Shown here piece after piece: positions 1 to 9,660 of a stretch of 64,000 bases of DNA. The translations under genes were made by a program, and so were the position numbers. Origin of the DNA: Piliocolobus tephrosceles (Eukaryota; Chordata; Mammalia; Primates; Cercopithecidae); contig NC_045449.1 of assembly GCF_002776525.5 (NCBI RefSeq), forward strand, positions 4,543,509 to 4,607,508, written 5' to 3'. The notes under the pieces were generated by a model. It searched no databases and had not been told where the DNA came from. It worked only from the letters and a program-made list of their open reading frames with translations. Within the stretch, counting starts at the first letter, position 1, and each line of letters begins with the position of its first letter.

Positions 1-186
1 ACGGTGAAACCCCGTCTCTAATAAAAAAATACAAAAAAACTAGCCGGGCGAGGTGGCGGGCGCCTGTAGTCCCAGCTACTTGGGAGGCTGAGGCAGGAGG
101 ATGGCATAAACCTGAGATCCGGCCACTGCACTCCAGCCTGAGCGACAGAGCGAGACTCCGTCTCAAAAAAAAAAAAAAAAAAAAAA
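1..186 (+). mobile_element. AluY, cut by the window edge
   Basis: Right part of a young Alu with the gcgaggtggcggg and gatccggccactg variants; A-tail ends near 186. Confidence 0.92.
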
Positions 187-281
187 GAATGAGAGACAAA
201 AAGTACAGATAACACTTTTAAGGAGTTTTTGCCATAAAAGGAAGTACACAAATGGCAAATGGGGCAGTAGTTAGAGGGTGA

Positions 282-574
282 TTTGTTTTTTGAGACAAAG
301 TCTCCCTCTGTTGCCCAGGCCAGAGTTCACAGGCACAATCTCAGCTCACTGCAGTGTCTGCCTCCCAGACTCAAGCAATTATCCTGCCTCAGCCTCCTGA
401 GTAGCTGGGATTACAGGCTTGTGCCACCACACCCAGCTAATTTTTGTATTTTTAGTAGAGATGAGGTTTCATCATGTTGGTCAGGCTGGTCTCGAACTCC
501 TGGCCTCAAATGATCTACCCATCTCGGCCTCCCAAAGTGCTGGGATTACAGATGTGAGTCACTGCACCCAGCCC
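282..574 (-). mobile_element. Alu, full length
   Basis: Flanked by agagggtga at 273-281 and 576-584; the next Alu reuses the same site. Confidence 0.92.
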
Positions 575-584
575 TAGAGGGTGA

Positions 585-884
585 GTTTTTTTTTCTTTTT
601 GAGACGGAGTTTCACTCTGTTGCGCAGGCTGGAGCGCAGAGGCACCATCTCGGCTCACTGCAACCTCCGCCCCGAGTTCAAGCGATTCTCCTGACTCAGC
701 CTCCTGAGTACTGGGAATACAGGATTACAGATGCCTGCCACTGCACCCCCCTAATTTTTGTATTTTTAGTACAGATGGGTTTCACCATCTTGGCCAGGCT
801 GGTCTTGAACTACTGACCTTGTGATCTAACCATCTTGGCCTCCCAAAGTGCTGGGATTACAGGCGTGAGCCACCATGCCTGGCC
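585..884 (-). mobile_element. Alu, full length
   Basis: Flanked by agagggtga (576-584) and gagggtga (885-892). Confidence 0.92.
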
Positions 885-936
885 GAGGGTGAAGTTTTGA
901 GCTATATGCTGATGAAAATGATCCAATAGAAAGGTA

Positions 937-998
937 GGCCAGGTTCAGTGGCTCATCCCTGTAATCCCAACATTTTGGGAAGCTGAGGCAGGAAGATT
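937..998 (+). mobile_element. Alu 5' fragment
   Basis: Only the first ~60 bases of the left arm, ending at ggaagattttt. Confidence 0.75.
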
Positions 999-1040
999 TT
1001 TTTATTTAAGTTGGAGTACACTCTAAAATATGACAAAAAG

Positions 1041-1270
1041 TGGCCAGGTGTGGTGGCTCACGCCTGTATTCCCAGCACTTTGGGAGGTCGGGTGGCGGGG
1101 GAGGATCACTTGAGGTCAGGAGTTCGAGACCAGCCTGACCAACATGGTGAAACTCCACCTCTACAAAAAATACAAAATTGGCTGGGTATGGTGGCGGAGA
1201 CCTATAATCCCTTCCCCCCTCAGGAGGCTGAGGTGTAGAAGATAGAACAAGACACTGTCTCTGTCCTTCA
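1041..1270 (+). mobile_element. Alu, 3' damaged
   Basis: Left arm and part of the right arm; the end is degraded before the next Alu. Confidence 0.8.
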
Positions 1271-1287
1271 AAAGAATATACAGGATA

Positions 1288-1590
1288 GGCCAGGCACGGT
1301 GGCTCAAGCCTGTAATCCCAGCACTTTGGGAGGCCGAGACGGGTGGATCACGAGGTCAGGAGATCAAGACCATCCTGGCTAACACAGTGAAACCCCGTCT
1401 CTAATAAAAAAAAATACAAAAAAACTAGCCGGGCGAGGTGGCGAGCGCCTGTAGTCCCAGCTACTCGGGAGGCTGAGGCAGGAGAATGGCGTGAACCCAG
1501 GAGGCGGAGCGTGCAGGGAGCTGAGATTCGGCCACTGCACTCCAGCCTGGGCGACAGAGCGAGACTCCGTCTCAAAAAAAAAAAAAAAAA
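1288..1590 (+). mobile_element. AluY, young, perfect 16-bp TSD
   Basis: aagaatatacaggata precedes (1272-1287) and follows (1591-1606) it without a mismatch. Confidence 0.95.
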
Positions 1591-1640
1591 AAGAATATAC
1601 AGGATAAATGACATTCGGGGATTTGCTTTAAAATGGCCCA

Positions 1641-2238
1641 CCAGGCTGAGCACAGTGGTTCACCTCTGTAATCCCAGGATTTTAGGGGGCCAAGGCAGGA
1701 GGATCACTTGAGTCCAGGAGTTCAAGACCAGCCTGGACAACATACAGAGCCCCCAACTCTACAAAATTGTTTTTTTTTGTTTTTTTGAGACGGAGTCTTG
1801 CTTTGTCGCCCGGGCTGGAGTGCTGTGGCCGGATCTCAGCTCACTGCAAGCTCCGCCTCCCGGGTTTACGCCATTCTCCTGCCTCAGCCTCCAGAGTAGC
1901 TGGGACTGCAGGCGCCCGCCACCTCGCCCGGCTAGTTTTTTGTATTTTTAGTAGAGACGGGGTTTCACCGTGTTAGCCAGGATGGTCTCGATCTCCTGAC
2001 CTCATGATCCGCCCGTCTCGGCCTCCCAAAGTGCTGGGATTACAGGCTTGAGCCACCGCGCCCGGCCAAAATTGTTTTTTAAATTAGCCAGGGGTGGTAG
2101 CACACCTGTAGTCCCAGCTACTCAGGAGGCTGAGATGGAAGGATCACTTGAACCTGGGAGGTCGAGGCCAAGGCTGCAGTGACTACACTCCAGCCTGAGT
2201 TAGAGCAAGACCCTATCTCAAAAAAAGAGAAAAAGCAA
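1641..2238 (+). mobile_element. Old Alu split by a young one
   Basis: Halves 1641-1768 and 2069-2238; the break is at acaaaattg in the linker. Confidence 0.88.
1769..2067 (-). mobile_element. AluY inserted in the preceding Alu
   Basis: aaaattgtttttt on both sides; cercopithecid-type sequence. Confidence 0.93.
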
Positions 2239-2929
2239 AGTTCCACCAAAAAAAAAAAAAAAAGCCAAGGTATGGGAGGAACGAAATAACACTGGCAAGT
2301 GATCACTGTTAAATTTGGGTGATGGGGGCAGCATAGGGTGGGGTGGTGAAAATATTACTTGTTTATGTCTGAAATTTTACATAAGTTTTATTAATTACAT
2401 ACAAAAACAAATCAAAGACTTGTCGAGTATGGGGAGAGAAGCTGTAAGCATATGTGAAATAAATAAACAAACAATAGGATAAAAAGCAGTCAATCATAGG
2501 TGGCCAAGAAATATATCCCAAAGGCAGTGACAAATAAGCAAACTGAGAAGACTGGGAACGAGGATGGGAGTTGGGGGGGAGCGCTGCACAGAGAGGGATT
2601 CCAAGAGGAGAACAGTAAGTACAAAAGCTCTGAGGAAAGAACGCCCACAGGCCGAAGGATTTTTAAAAGCTGCAAACAGGATGAGAATTTTACTTTAGAA
2701 AGCTCACTCCAGCTAGGATTAAAGAGGGTAAGACTGAAGTCAAGGAGACCCGTTAGAAGATTGTTGCTATAATATACTCCAAGCTAGATACGGAGCACTG
2801 TGCTAGGATGGTTCCATTTTGGAACTACTGAACTTGTAGCACCTGTGGCAAAGACAAGTTGGCAGGCAGATGATCAAATAGTGGATCACCCTTGCTCGCA
2901 AGCTCCAGGTCTATTTGCTGACTTTCATT

Positions 2930-3055
2930 TCTCATCTTAACTAGACTAGGAATTCTCTGAGAGAAAGGACCATGTCTTATTTGTCTACCTAGAGACGAGA
3001 AACAGTACCTAAAACATAACAGACACTGAATAAATGTTTGCTGAATGAAACCTTT
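2930..3055 (+). mobile_element. L2 3' end fossil
   Basis: Characteristic aggaccatgtct ... actgaataaatgtttgctgaatga. Confidence 0.6.
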
Positions 3056-3382
3056 GGGGAAGGAAAGGAAACCCTCCACATAATCCCTTGTATTGAGGAT
3101 CCAATTCAAAGAACACAAGTAGAAAAAAAATTCAAGGCAGGATGTATCTAAAAATGTAGCACAGGAAATATTAAAGTGGGGCCCTAGTTTCCCACATCAC
3201 TTAGCTTCTTTACTCAAAATTCTACTAGACTTCAGACATTTAAGAAAAATAAGCAAGACGTTAAGTTCATGTAGTTGACTTTCAGGGAGGAGAGGAAGTC
3301 CTGAAAGAGATGAAAGAAATCACACATTTATAGGCAGGATAGGTAATATTTCATAAATACTTATAAAAAGAATTTCTGGGGG

Positions 3383-3687
3383 GCTAGGCATGGTGGCCCA
3401 TGCCTCTAATCCCAGCACTTTGGGAAGTGAAGGCAAGTGAATCGCCTGAGCTCAGGAGTTTGAGACCAGCCTGAGCAACATGGCAAAACCCCGTCTCTAC
3501 CAAAAATACAAAATTCAGCCAGGCACTGTGGCGCGTGCCTGTGGTCCCAGCTACTCTGGAGGCTGAGGTGGAAGGATCCCTTGAGCCTGGGAAACTGAGG
3601 TTGCAGTGAGCCAAGATCATGCCACTGCACTCCAACCTGGGTGACAGAGTAAGACCTTGTCTCAAAAAAAAAAAAAAAAAAAAAAAA
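3383..3687 (+). mobile_element. Alu, full length
   Basis: Dimeric structure with a 24-base A-tail. Confidence 0.92.
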
Positions 3688-4379
3688 TTCCAGGACTATT
3701 GTGAGATAAAGAAAACAGAAAAAACAACAACAACAACAAAAAAAAACCCGCTGTAATATAACTGACTGATGAAAACCACATAAATTAGAAGAGGGGAATT
3801 CAGAGAGAAGAGAAAATACAGAATCAGCTCCAGCATCTGATACTGGGCTGAGATAGCAGAGATATAGTTTTGTCACCCTCAACTGTGCAGAGTAATGTTA
3901 AAGACAAACAGATAGGGTTATCTGTGATAAATCCGGGGCTAAGGTTATTGAACCACCCAGCAGGCTGTGACAACCGTCTTCCTGGAAGGTAGCATAGAGC
4001 TGGGAAGGTCCCAGGAATGAAGGGTGGACACAGAAGATCTCCTGTATATGGGTCTTGAAGGATGGGTAGAATTTGGGGGAGGTTTAGTGGGAGAGGGAGG
4101 AGGATAGGAGATTGTTAAAGCAGCAGCTATTATGGGCCAGAAATATGCCTTCTTAGAATCAGTGCTTTCACGTGGACAAGATGGCGGGTTCAAGCTAGAT
4201 TGGGGGCAATGAGAAAGAGATGGAAAAGAGTGGACAGATCTGAAAACTACTCAAAGGATAAAATCAACAGGACTTGATAGATTGCATATGGAGGTGTATG
4301 AAGAAGAGTTTAGAATTACTTGAGAGTCTAGCTTGCAGAACTGAATGGATATTAGATTCCATTCTTATAGAAATCCAAA

Positions 4380-4800
4380 GCCTCCTAACCCGGCCTAAAA
4401 CGCTCTGCATGACCCGACCACTGCCTACCCACCTCTCCAGTCTCATCTGTACCGACTCTCTTCCCCTCCACATCTGAGCCCCAGGAACGATGTCCTTCTT
4501 TCCAGTTCCTTCCTACCACAGGGCCTTCCCACATAAGCTCTCCTTTGACTGAACAGCCCCTCCCATCTTTTTTCCCTACCCAACCCCTATTCATCCTTAG
4601 GGTCTCAGCTTAAACGCCGGTTCCTTTGGAAAATCTCTGCCAGTCTTCAGATAAGGTTAGAGACCCCTGATATTCAATTCTCATCTTGTTTCGCAGCATT
4701 TTGTATACCGCCACCACGTCTGTAACCGGAGAGCCTAGTACAGTATCTTACCCTCAGTAAGAGGTCGGAAAATGTTTATTGTTGAATGCGTCATTAAGTC
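4380..4800 (+). mobile_element. L2 fossil
   Basis: L2-like accacagggccttcc ... cttagggtctcagcttaaa, ending with gaaaatgtttattgttgaatg. Confidence 0.55.
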
Positions 4801-5019
4801 AGTCAAAATAATCACCGAAACAGATACTGCCAGAGGAAAAAGAGGCTTTTAGATTATACAACTAGTGAGTGACCTGGCCTGGAACCTAATCGATTCCTGT
4901 GTGCCGACCGATAGACTAACAACAGAAAAATAAGGCCCATTTTTCCCCTGGAGGAACTCATGGCCGATGAAGGAGAAATATGTGCATCCCGTCCGGAATG
5001 ATACCTGGATCCCCTTTCT

Positions 5020-5600
5020 GTCCGCAGCTCTCCTTCCCTCAACCTCCCTATCGCACTTGCACCGCACCGCAATCCCGGTGCACAGGTGCCGCGCCAACCT
5101 CCCCACAGGGCCGCGAGCACGCGGGCCACGGACTCACCTGGGCCCCGCCCACCGACCCATGCAGCCGCAATAGGCACATGAGCCCGGGCAAATGTGGGGC
5201 CGAGCGGTTTGGGGGATGCACCGGAGCAACGGCAGACCCCGTTCGAGGTTGCAGCAAACCAGAAACACTCTCCAGCAGCAGCAGGCGGAGCCGCGGGCCC
5301 GAATTCACTGCCGAGAGACCCCCGGTCCCGCCAGGAACCCCAGCCGCGGAGCCCGCAGAGGGCCCACTCAGAACGGCTGCCGCCATCTTCTCCCGGGCTC
5401 CAGTGGTGGCGTGGCGCGATGACGCAAACACACCGCGACGGCCGCCTACTGGGGAGTGGGCGTGGGGAGGGGGCTGCGGTCCTGCGCACTGGGTGAAGGC
5501 AGACTGGACTCGCGGGCTCAGGCTGGGAAGGAGCATGCGCGGCGAGAGCAGGCTGGGCGCCGAGGCACCGGGGTGCTGGGTTCCTGGAGTGATGGAGGGT
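5020..5600 (-). promoter_or_regulatory. PELP1: PELP1 CpG-island promoter
   Basis: GC-rich, CpG-dense interval around PELP1 exon 1 with no TATA box. On the minus strand the start codon lies within AAGATGGCGGC (plus strand gccgccatctt, 5380-5390), a YY1-type element common at TATA-less starts. A TGACGCA ATF/CRE-like site is at 5420-5426 and a GCATGCGC NRF1-like core near 5534-5541, both upstream of the ATG. The exact start site cannot be read from sequence. Confidence 0.75.
5138..5386 (-). CDS. PELP1: PELP1 coding exon 1 (partial gene; N-terminal 83 aa)
   Basis: On the minus strand an ATG at 5386-5384 opens 83 codons beginning MAAAVLSGPSAG and ending GSVGGAQ, followed by a GTGAGT donor (exon ends at 5138, phase 0). 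This matches the human PELP1 N-terminus as I know it. The leucine-rich stretch at residues 33-38 contains an LxxLL nuclear-receptor box (L33-L37). PELP1 is a nuclear scaffold: a coactivator of oestrogen receptor and the core of the PELP1-TEX10-WDR18 complex, which acts with SENP3 and LAS1L in 60S ribosome maturation. The remaining exons would lie to the left, beyond position 1; I saw no second exon in 1-5137, so intron 1 exceeds 5.1 kb. The start codon sits in a YY1-like site inside a CpG island. It is transcribed away from ARRB2. Identity is recognition from memory of the family, but the frame and donor are directly visible. Confidence 0.95.
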
Positions 5601-5728
5601 GAGCGTGTCCGAGGCGGTCCTGTGATGTTTAAGGTACACGTGGTCCGGACAAAAGGCGCCAAAGTCCGAATGATTTCCATTTAGCGAACGGAGTCTCGGG
5701 ACATCTTCGCTGTAGGAATCAATAAGTC

Positions 5729-6024
5729 TTTTTTTTATTTTTGAGACGGAGTCTCGCTCTGTGGCCCAGTCTGGAGTGCAGTGGCACGACCTCGGCTCAC
5801 CACAACCTCCACCTCCCGGGTTCAAGCGATTCGCCTACCTCAGCCTCCCGAGTAGCTGCAATTACATTCGCACGTCACCTCGCCCGGCAAAATTTTTTGT
5901 TTTTTTGTAGAGATGGGGTTTCACCATGTTGGTCAGGCTGGTCTTAAACTCCTGACCTCGGGTGTTCCGCCCCCCTAGGCCTCCCAAAGTGCTGGGATTA
6001 CAGGCGTGAGCCACCGCGCCCGGC
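5729..6024 (-). mobile_element. Alu just upstream of the PELP1 promoter
   Basis: aggaatcaataag / aggaatcagtaac flank it. Confidence 0.92.
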
Positions 6025-6039
6025 GCAGGAATCAGTAAC

Positions 6040-6480
6040 TCTCTGGGTAACTTGAAATCACGGATATTTTTAACTACATTTGCAACTTCAGAAATCATAT
6101 GAGATGTGCGCCTTGCAAAAGCCAATTCAAACAGTATAGAAGGGTATAAAGTGAAAAGAAAAACTGTCCATCCCCGCAAGGCCCTGTCCCAGTAGCCTGT
6201 ATAGTTTCCTAATACTAGGCTATGCACAAGCACATAAATGAATATTTTACGAGATTGGGGTCTGCGTGTGGCTTTTTTTCACTCATGACCTTCTTTATGC
6301 TGTTTTTAAAACTGTAGTATGAATGAAATGGGTGCACCATGGTTTAATAATTCTATTGCTGAATACCTAAAGGCTGCTCCAGCTTTTTGCTAATGCGAAC
6401 ACTGTAGTGAACACGCTAATACCTCTATCTTTGTGTACTTTGTGATTATTAGTTTCAAATCTAAGAGTCATCATTTTTCC
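6040..6480. other. Unassigned AT-rich spacer, possibly L1-derived
   Basis: The segment ggtttaataattctattgctg ... aacactgtagtgaacac resembles an old L1-type 3' region; no gene is seen. Confidence 0.4.
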
Positions 6481-6769
6481 TTTTTTTTTGAGAAGTCTTG
6501 CTCTGTCACCCAGGCTAGAGTGCAATGGTGCGATCTCAGCTCACTACAACCTCCGCCTCCTGAGTTCAAGTGATTCTCCTGCCTCAGCCTGCCAAGTAGC
6601 TGGGATTACAGGCACCCGCCTCTACACCCAGCTAATTTTTGTATTTTTAGCAGAGACGGGGCTTCACCATGTTGGCCAGGCTGGTCTCAAACTCCTGACC
6701 TCAAGTGATCCGCCAGCCTCAGCTTCCCAAAGTACTGGGATTACAGGTGTGAGCCACCCCGCCTCGCCC
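6481..6769 (-). mobile_element. Alu, full length
   Basis: catttttcc at both ends (6472-6480 and just after 6769). Confidence 0.92.
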
Positions 6770-6849
6770 ATTTTTCCTCTTATTGCCTCCTATCCCCAAT
6801 CCTTGAAGTCCTGGCATTCTGCCTCCAAAATACATTAACCCAACAGCGT

Positions 6850-7540
6850 TAATTTTTCTCCATCTCCACTGCCACTTGGGTCCAAATCACCATTCACTCT
6901 CACCTAGCCTCTTACAATAGCCTATTACAAAGCCTTCATTACTGTCTGCTTCCCTCTTGGCACCCTTGTAGTCCCTTCACACAGCAACCAAAGGGGTCTT
7001 TTCAAATGTAAACCAGTTCTTGTCACTCCTTGCTTAAACCCCTCTGTGGCTTCCAAATGTGATGAGAATGAAATCCCATCTTCTCACTGATGCCTACAAG
7101 AATCCACCCAATCTGACTCATACCCACCTCCCCGACCTCAACACATACCACAAGTACAACTTTCCTTCTCTCTTTCTCTTCTTGAGTCAAACTAGCCGCC
7201 TTTCTATTCTCCAGCAAAACCCATTCCCACATCAGAACCTTTGCATGTGTTGCTGATTCTGCTGGAGAAACTGTCCTTTGATCCTGTGTAACTGACACTA
7301 TCTTGCCATCCTGAGAGGGCTTCTTTTTAGGTGGCTCCCACTCCAACCCCCATCAGCCTCCATCATATTTCCCTGCTTATAATTCATGTCATTACCAGAA
7401 CTTTATTTGCTTTCTTATTTATTAACTATCTCTTTTGCCTAAAATACAAACTCCATGAAAGGGCTCTTGTCTCCTACACTATGCTATTCCCATCACCTAG
7501 AACAGTGCCTGGTACATAAAAGGTGCTGAAAAGATATTTC
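6850..7540 (+). mobile_element. L2 fossil
   Basis: Successive L2 landmarks: ctccttgcttaaacccctctgtggcttcc (split view), gatgcctacaagaatcc, and the 3' end acagtgcctggtacataaaagg. Confidence 0.6.
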
Positions 7541-7672
7541 CCCAGGCTGGAGTGCAGTGGCACGATCACAGCTCACTGCAGCCTTGACCTACCAGCTCAA
7601 GCCATCCTCCCACCTCAGCCTCCCTAGTACCTGGGACTCTAGGCACTAGCCACTATACTTGGCTCATTTTTG
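7541..7672 (-). mobile_element. Alu left-arm fragment
   Basis: Begins directly at cccaggctggagtgcag without the T-tail. Confidence 0.82.
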
Positions 7673-7679
7673 GGTTTTT

Positions 7680-7949
7680 GGAGGTTTTTTGTTTGTTTTG
7701 TTTGTTTTTGAGATGAAGTTTCACTATTGTCACTCAGGCTGGAGTGCAATGGCACGATCTCAGCTCACTGCAACCTCCGCCTCCCAGGTTCAAGTGATTC
7801 TCCTGCCTCAGCCTCATGAGTAGCTGGGATTATAGCCTAAATTTCAACATGTTGGCCAGAGTGGTCTGGAACTCCTGACCTCAGGTGATCAGCCCACCTC
7901 GGTCTCCCGAAGTACTGGGACTACAGGTGTGAGCCACTGCGCCCAGCCC
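7680..7949 (-). mobile_element. Alu
   Basis: T/G-rich tail then both arms; the middle linker is shortened. Confidence 0.88.
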
Positions 7950-7959
7950 CCTCTGCTTT

Positions 7960-8660
7960 AAAAACCACTACTGGTTCCTCATGTCCTTCTGCAGGGCCCT
8001 CAGTCTCGCCCTTCATCTGCTATACAAAATCCTCCACAACCTGTTCCAGGCTTCCCCACCAACACTACGCAACAGGATGTGCCTTGTCTTTCTCTTTGGA
8101 ATGCCCTGTCTTAACTTCTGCCCGGCTGGGCACGGTGGCTCACGCCTGTAATCCCAGCACTTTGGGAGGCTGAGGCGGGTGGAACACGAGGTCAGGCATT
8201 TGAGACCAGCAAGGCCAACATGATGAAACCTCGTCTCTATTAAAAATACAAAAAGTAGCTAGGCTTTGTGGCAGGCGCCTGTAATCCCAGCTACTTGGGA
8301 GGCTGAGCAGAGAATTGCTTGAACCCGGGAGGCGGAGGTTGCAGTAAGCCGAGATCGCGCCACCGCACTCCAGCCGGGGCAACACAGCGAGACTCTATCT
8401 CAAAAAAAAAGAAAAAGAAAAAAAACTTATGCACATCCTTCAGAAAGACTGTCCTCATATGTTCTCCGCTCTGGACAGCCTGCACTCCCTCCACCCCCGC
8501 CCGGGCCGAGCGCTGTTAGCGGCTGTGTCTTCTGACTCAGACCTCTGTAACAGCATTCCTGGGTAATACCTGTGTACCTGTCTCCTCAACTATTCTAGGA
8601 AGTCAGGGGCCATGGTAATTCATGTGTCCCCATCGATTGGCATAGTGAATAGCATAAAAT
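7960..8660 (+). mobile_element. L2 fossil interrupted by an Alu
   Basis: L2-like 7960-8120 (catctgctatacaaaatcct) resumes at 8430-8660 with the 3' end gcatagtgaatagcataaaa. Confidence 0.5.
8124..8425 (+). mobile_element. Alu, full length
   Basis: Inserted in the L2 fossil; tail aaaaaaaaagaaaaag. Confidence 0.92.
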
Positions 8661-8740
8661 AGGCACGGATGGGTGGGTCGATAGATGGACCGATGGATGG
8701 GAGTGAGTGAGTGAGTGGATGTTAGCTGGGATGGGTGGGT
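8660..8740 (+). repeat. Tetranucleotide (GATG/GAGT)n
   Basis: gatgggtgggtcgatagatgg ... gtgagtgagtgagtgg at the edge of the ARRB2 CpG island. Confidence 0.8.
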
Positions 8741-8799
8741 GAAGGAAATGGATAGAGACATTGGAAAAGGGAATCCTGCGAAGATCAAATGTAGACACC

Positions 8800-9660
8800 A
8801 GGAGGAGCTGACACGCTGCGGTGAAGCAGCGGGAGGACTGGCCACAGAAGGCGGCACGCTCCGCGTGGAGCAGGTGAGCGGCGCGCACTGAAGCAAGCAT
8901 CACGCAATTGAACTGCTCACCCACGTGTTCCCCCCCCCACCATCCTCCTTCCCAGACGGCGCTTCAGCTCATTCCACCGCCCCCAACAGCCGGGTCGCCC
9001 CCACCGCCACTGAGAAAGCAAACAAAGGGGAGGAGACTCCTAAAGGTTCTGGATGCCGAGGGCCAATCGAAAGACTTAGATCCCCTGGAAGGCGGGCGCC
9101 TTGGTTTAGGGGGGTCCAATCGGTTTCAAGGGGTTGCGGCGGGGCGGGGAGATGGGCGGGAAGAGCGGGAGCGGGCCCCGCGCGCCGGGGAGGGCTCCCC
9201 GGCTGGGACGGAGCGCGAAGGGCTGGGGGCGGAGCCAATGGCCCCGCGTGTCTGCTAGGAGAGGGCGGGCAGCGCCGCGGCGCGCGCGATCCGGCTGACG
9301 CATCTGGCCCCGGTTCCCCCAGACCAGAGCGGGGCCGGGAGGGAGGGGGAAGAGGCGAGAGCGCGGAGGGCGCGCGTGCGCATTGGCGCGGGGAGGAGCA
9401 GGGATCTTGGCAGCGGGCGAGGAGGCTGCGAGCGAGCCGCGAACCGAGCGGGCGGCGGGCGCGCGCACCATGGGGGAGAAACCCGGGACCAGGTAAGGGA
9501 GGTGGGGCCACGCGGCGGGGCATGGGCGGCGGCTCGGGGCGGGGGCTGGGACCGTCCCAGACGAGGACGCAGCGGAGAGGATCTGGGGGCCGGACGCCTG
9601 GGTCCTTAGGGACAGCCATCCGGGGCCGCACGCGCGCAGGTCCTCGAGGATAATGAGGTT
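8800..9660 (+). promoter_or_regulatory. ARRB2: ARRB2 CpG-island promoter
   Basis: Very GC- and CpG-rich block ending just after exon 1. It contains several GC boxes, for example ggggcgggg near 9135-9150, and a gggggcggagccaatgg element at about 9224-9240 that combines an Sp-type site with a CCAAT box. No TATA box is seen. The 5' UTR probably begins between about 9300 and 9420, downstream of the CCAAT box; this is inferred. Confidence 0.75.

Larger units (their letters stand above)
1..5137 (-). other. PELP1: PELP1 intron 1 (5' part; continues off the window)
   Basis: No exon-like ORF homologous to the next PELP1 segment is visible. The stretch holds nine Alu copies or fragments in 1-3687, L2-like fossils near 2930-3055 and 4380-4800, a short CAA run near 3726-3740, and unassigned low-copy sequence at 2300-2930 and 3690-4380. 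Confidence 0.75.

Noticed and set aside
4854..5825. 323-codon minus-strand ORF overlapping PELP1 exon 1
   Set aside because: It is in a different frame from PELP1, begins in an Alu, and is kept open by the GC-rich CpG island; no family resemblance.
8908..9258. Plus-strand ORF upstream of the ARRB2 start as an extra gene
   Set aside because: It lies in the promoter island with no splice or homology support.
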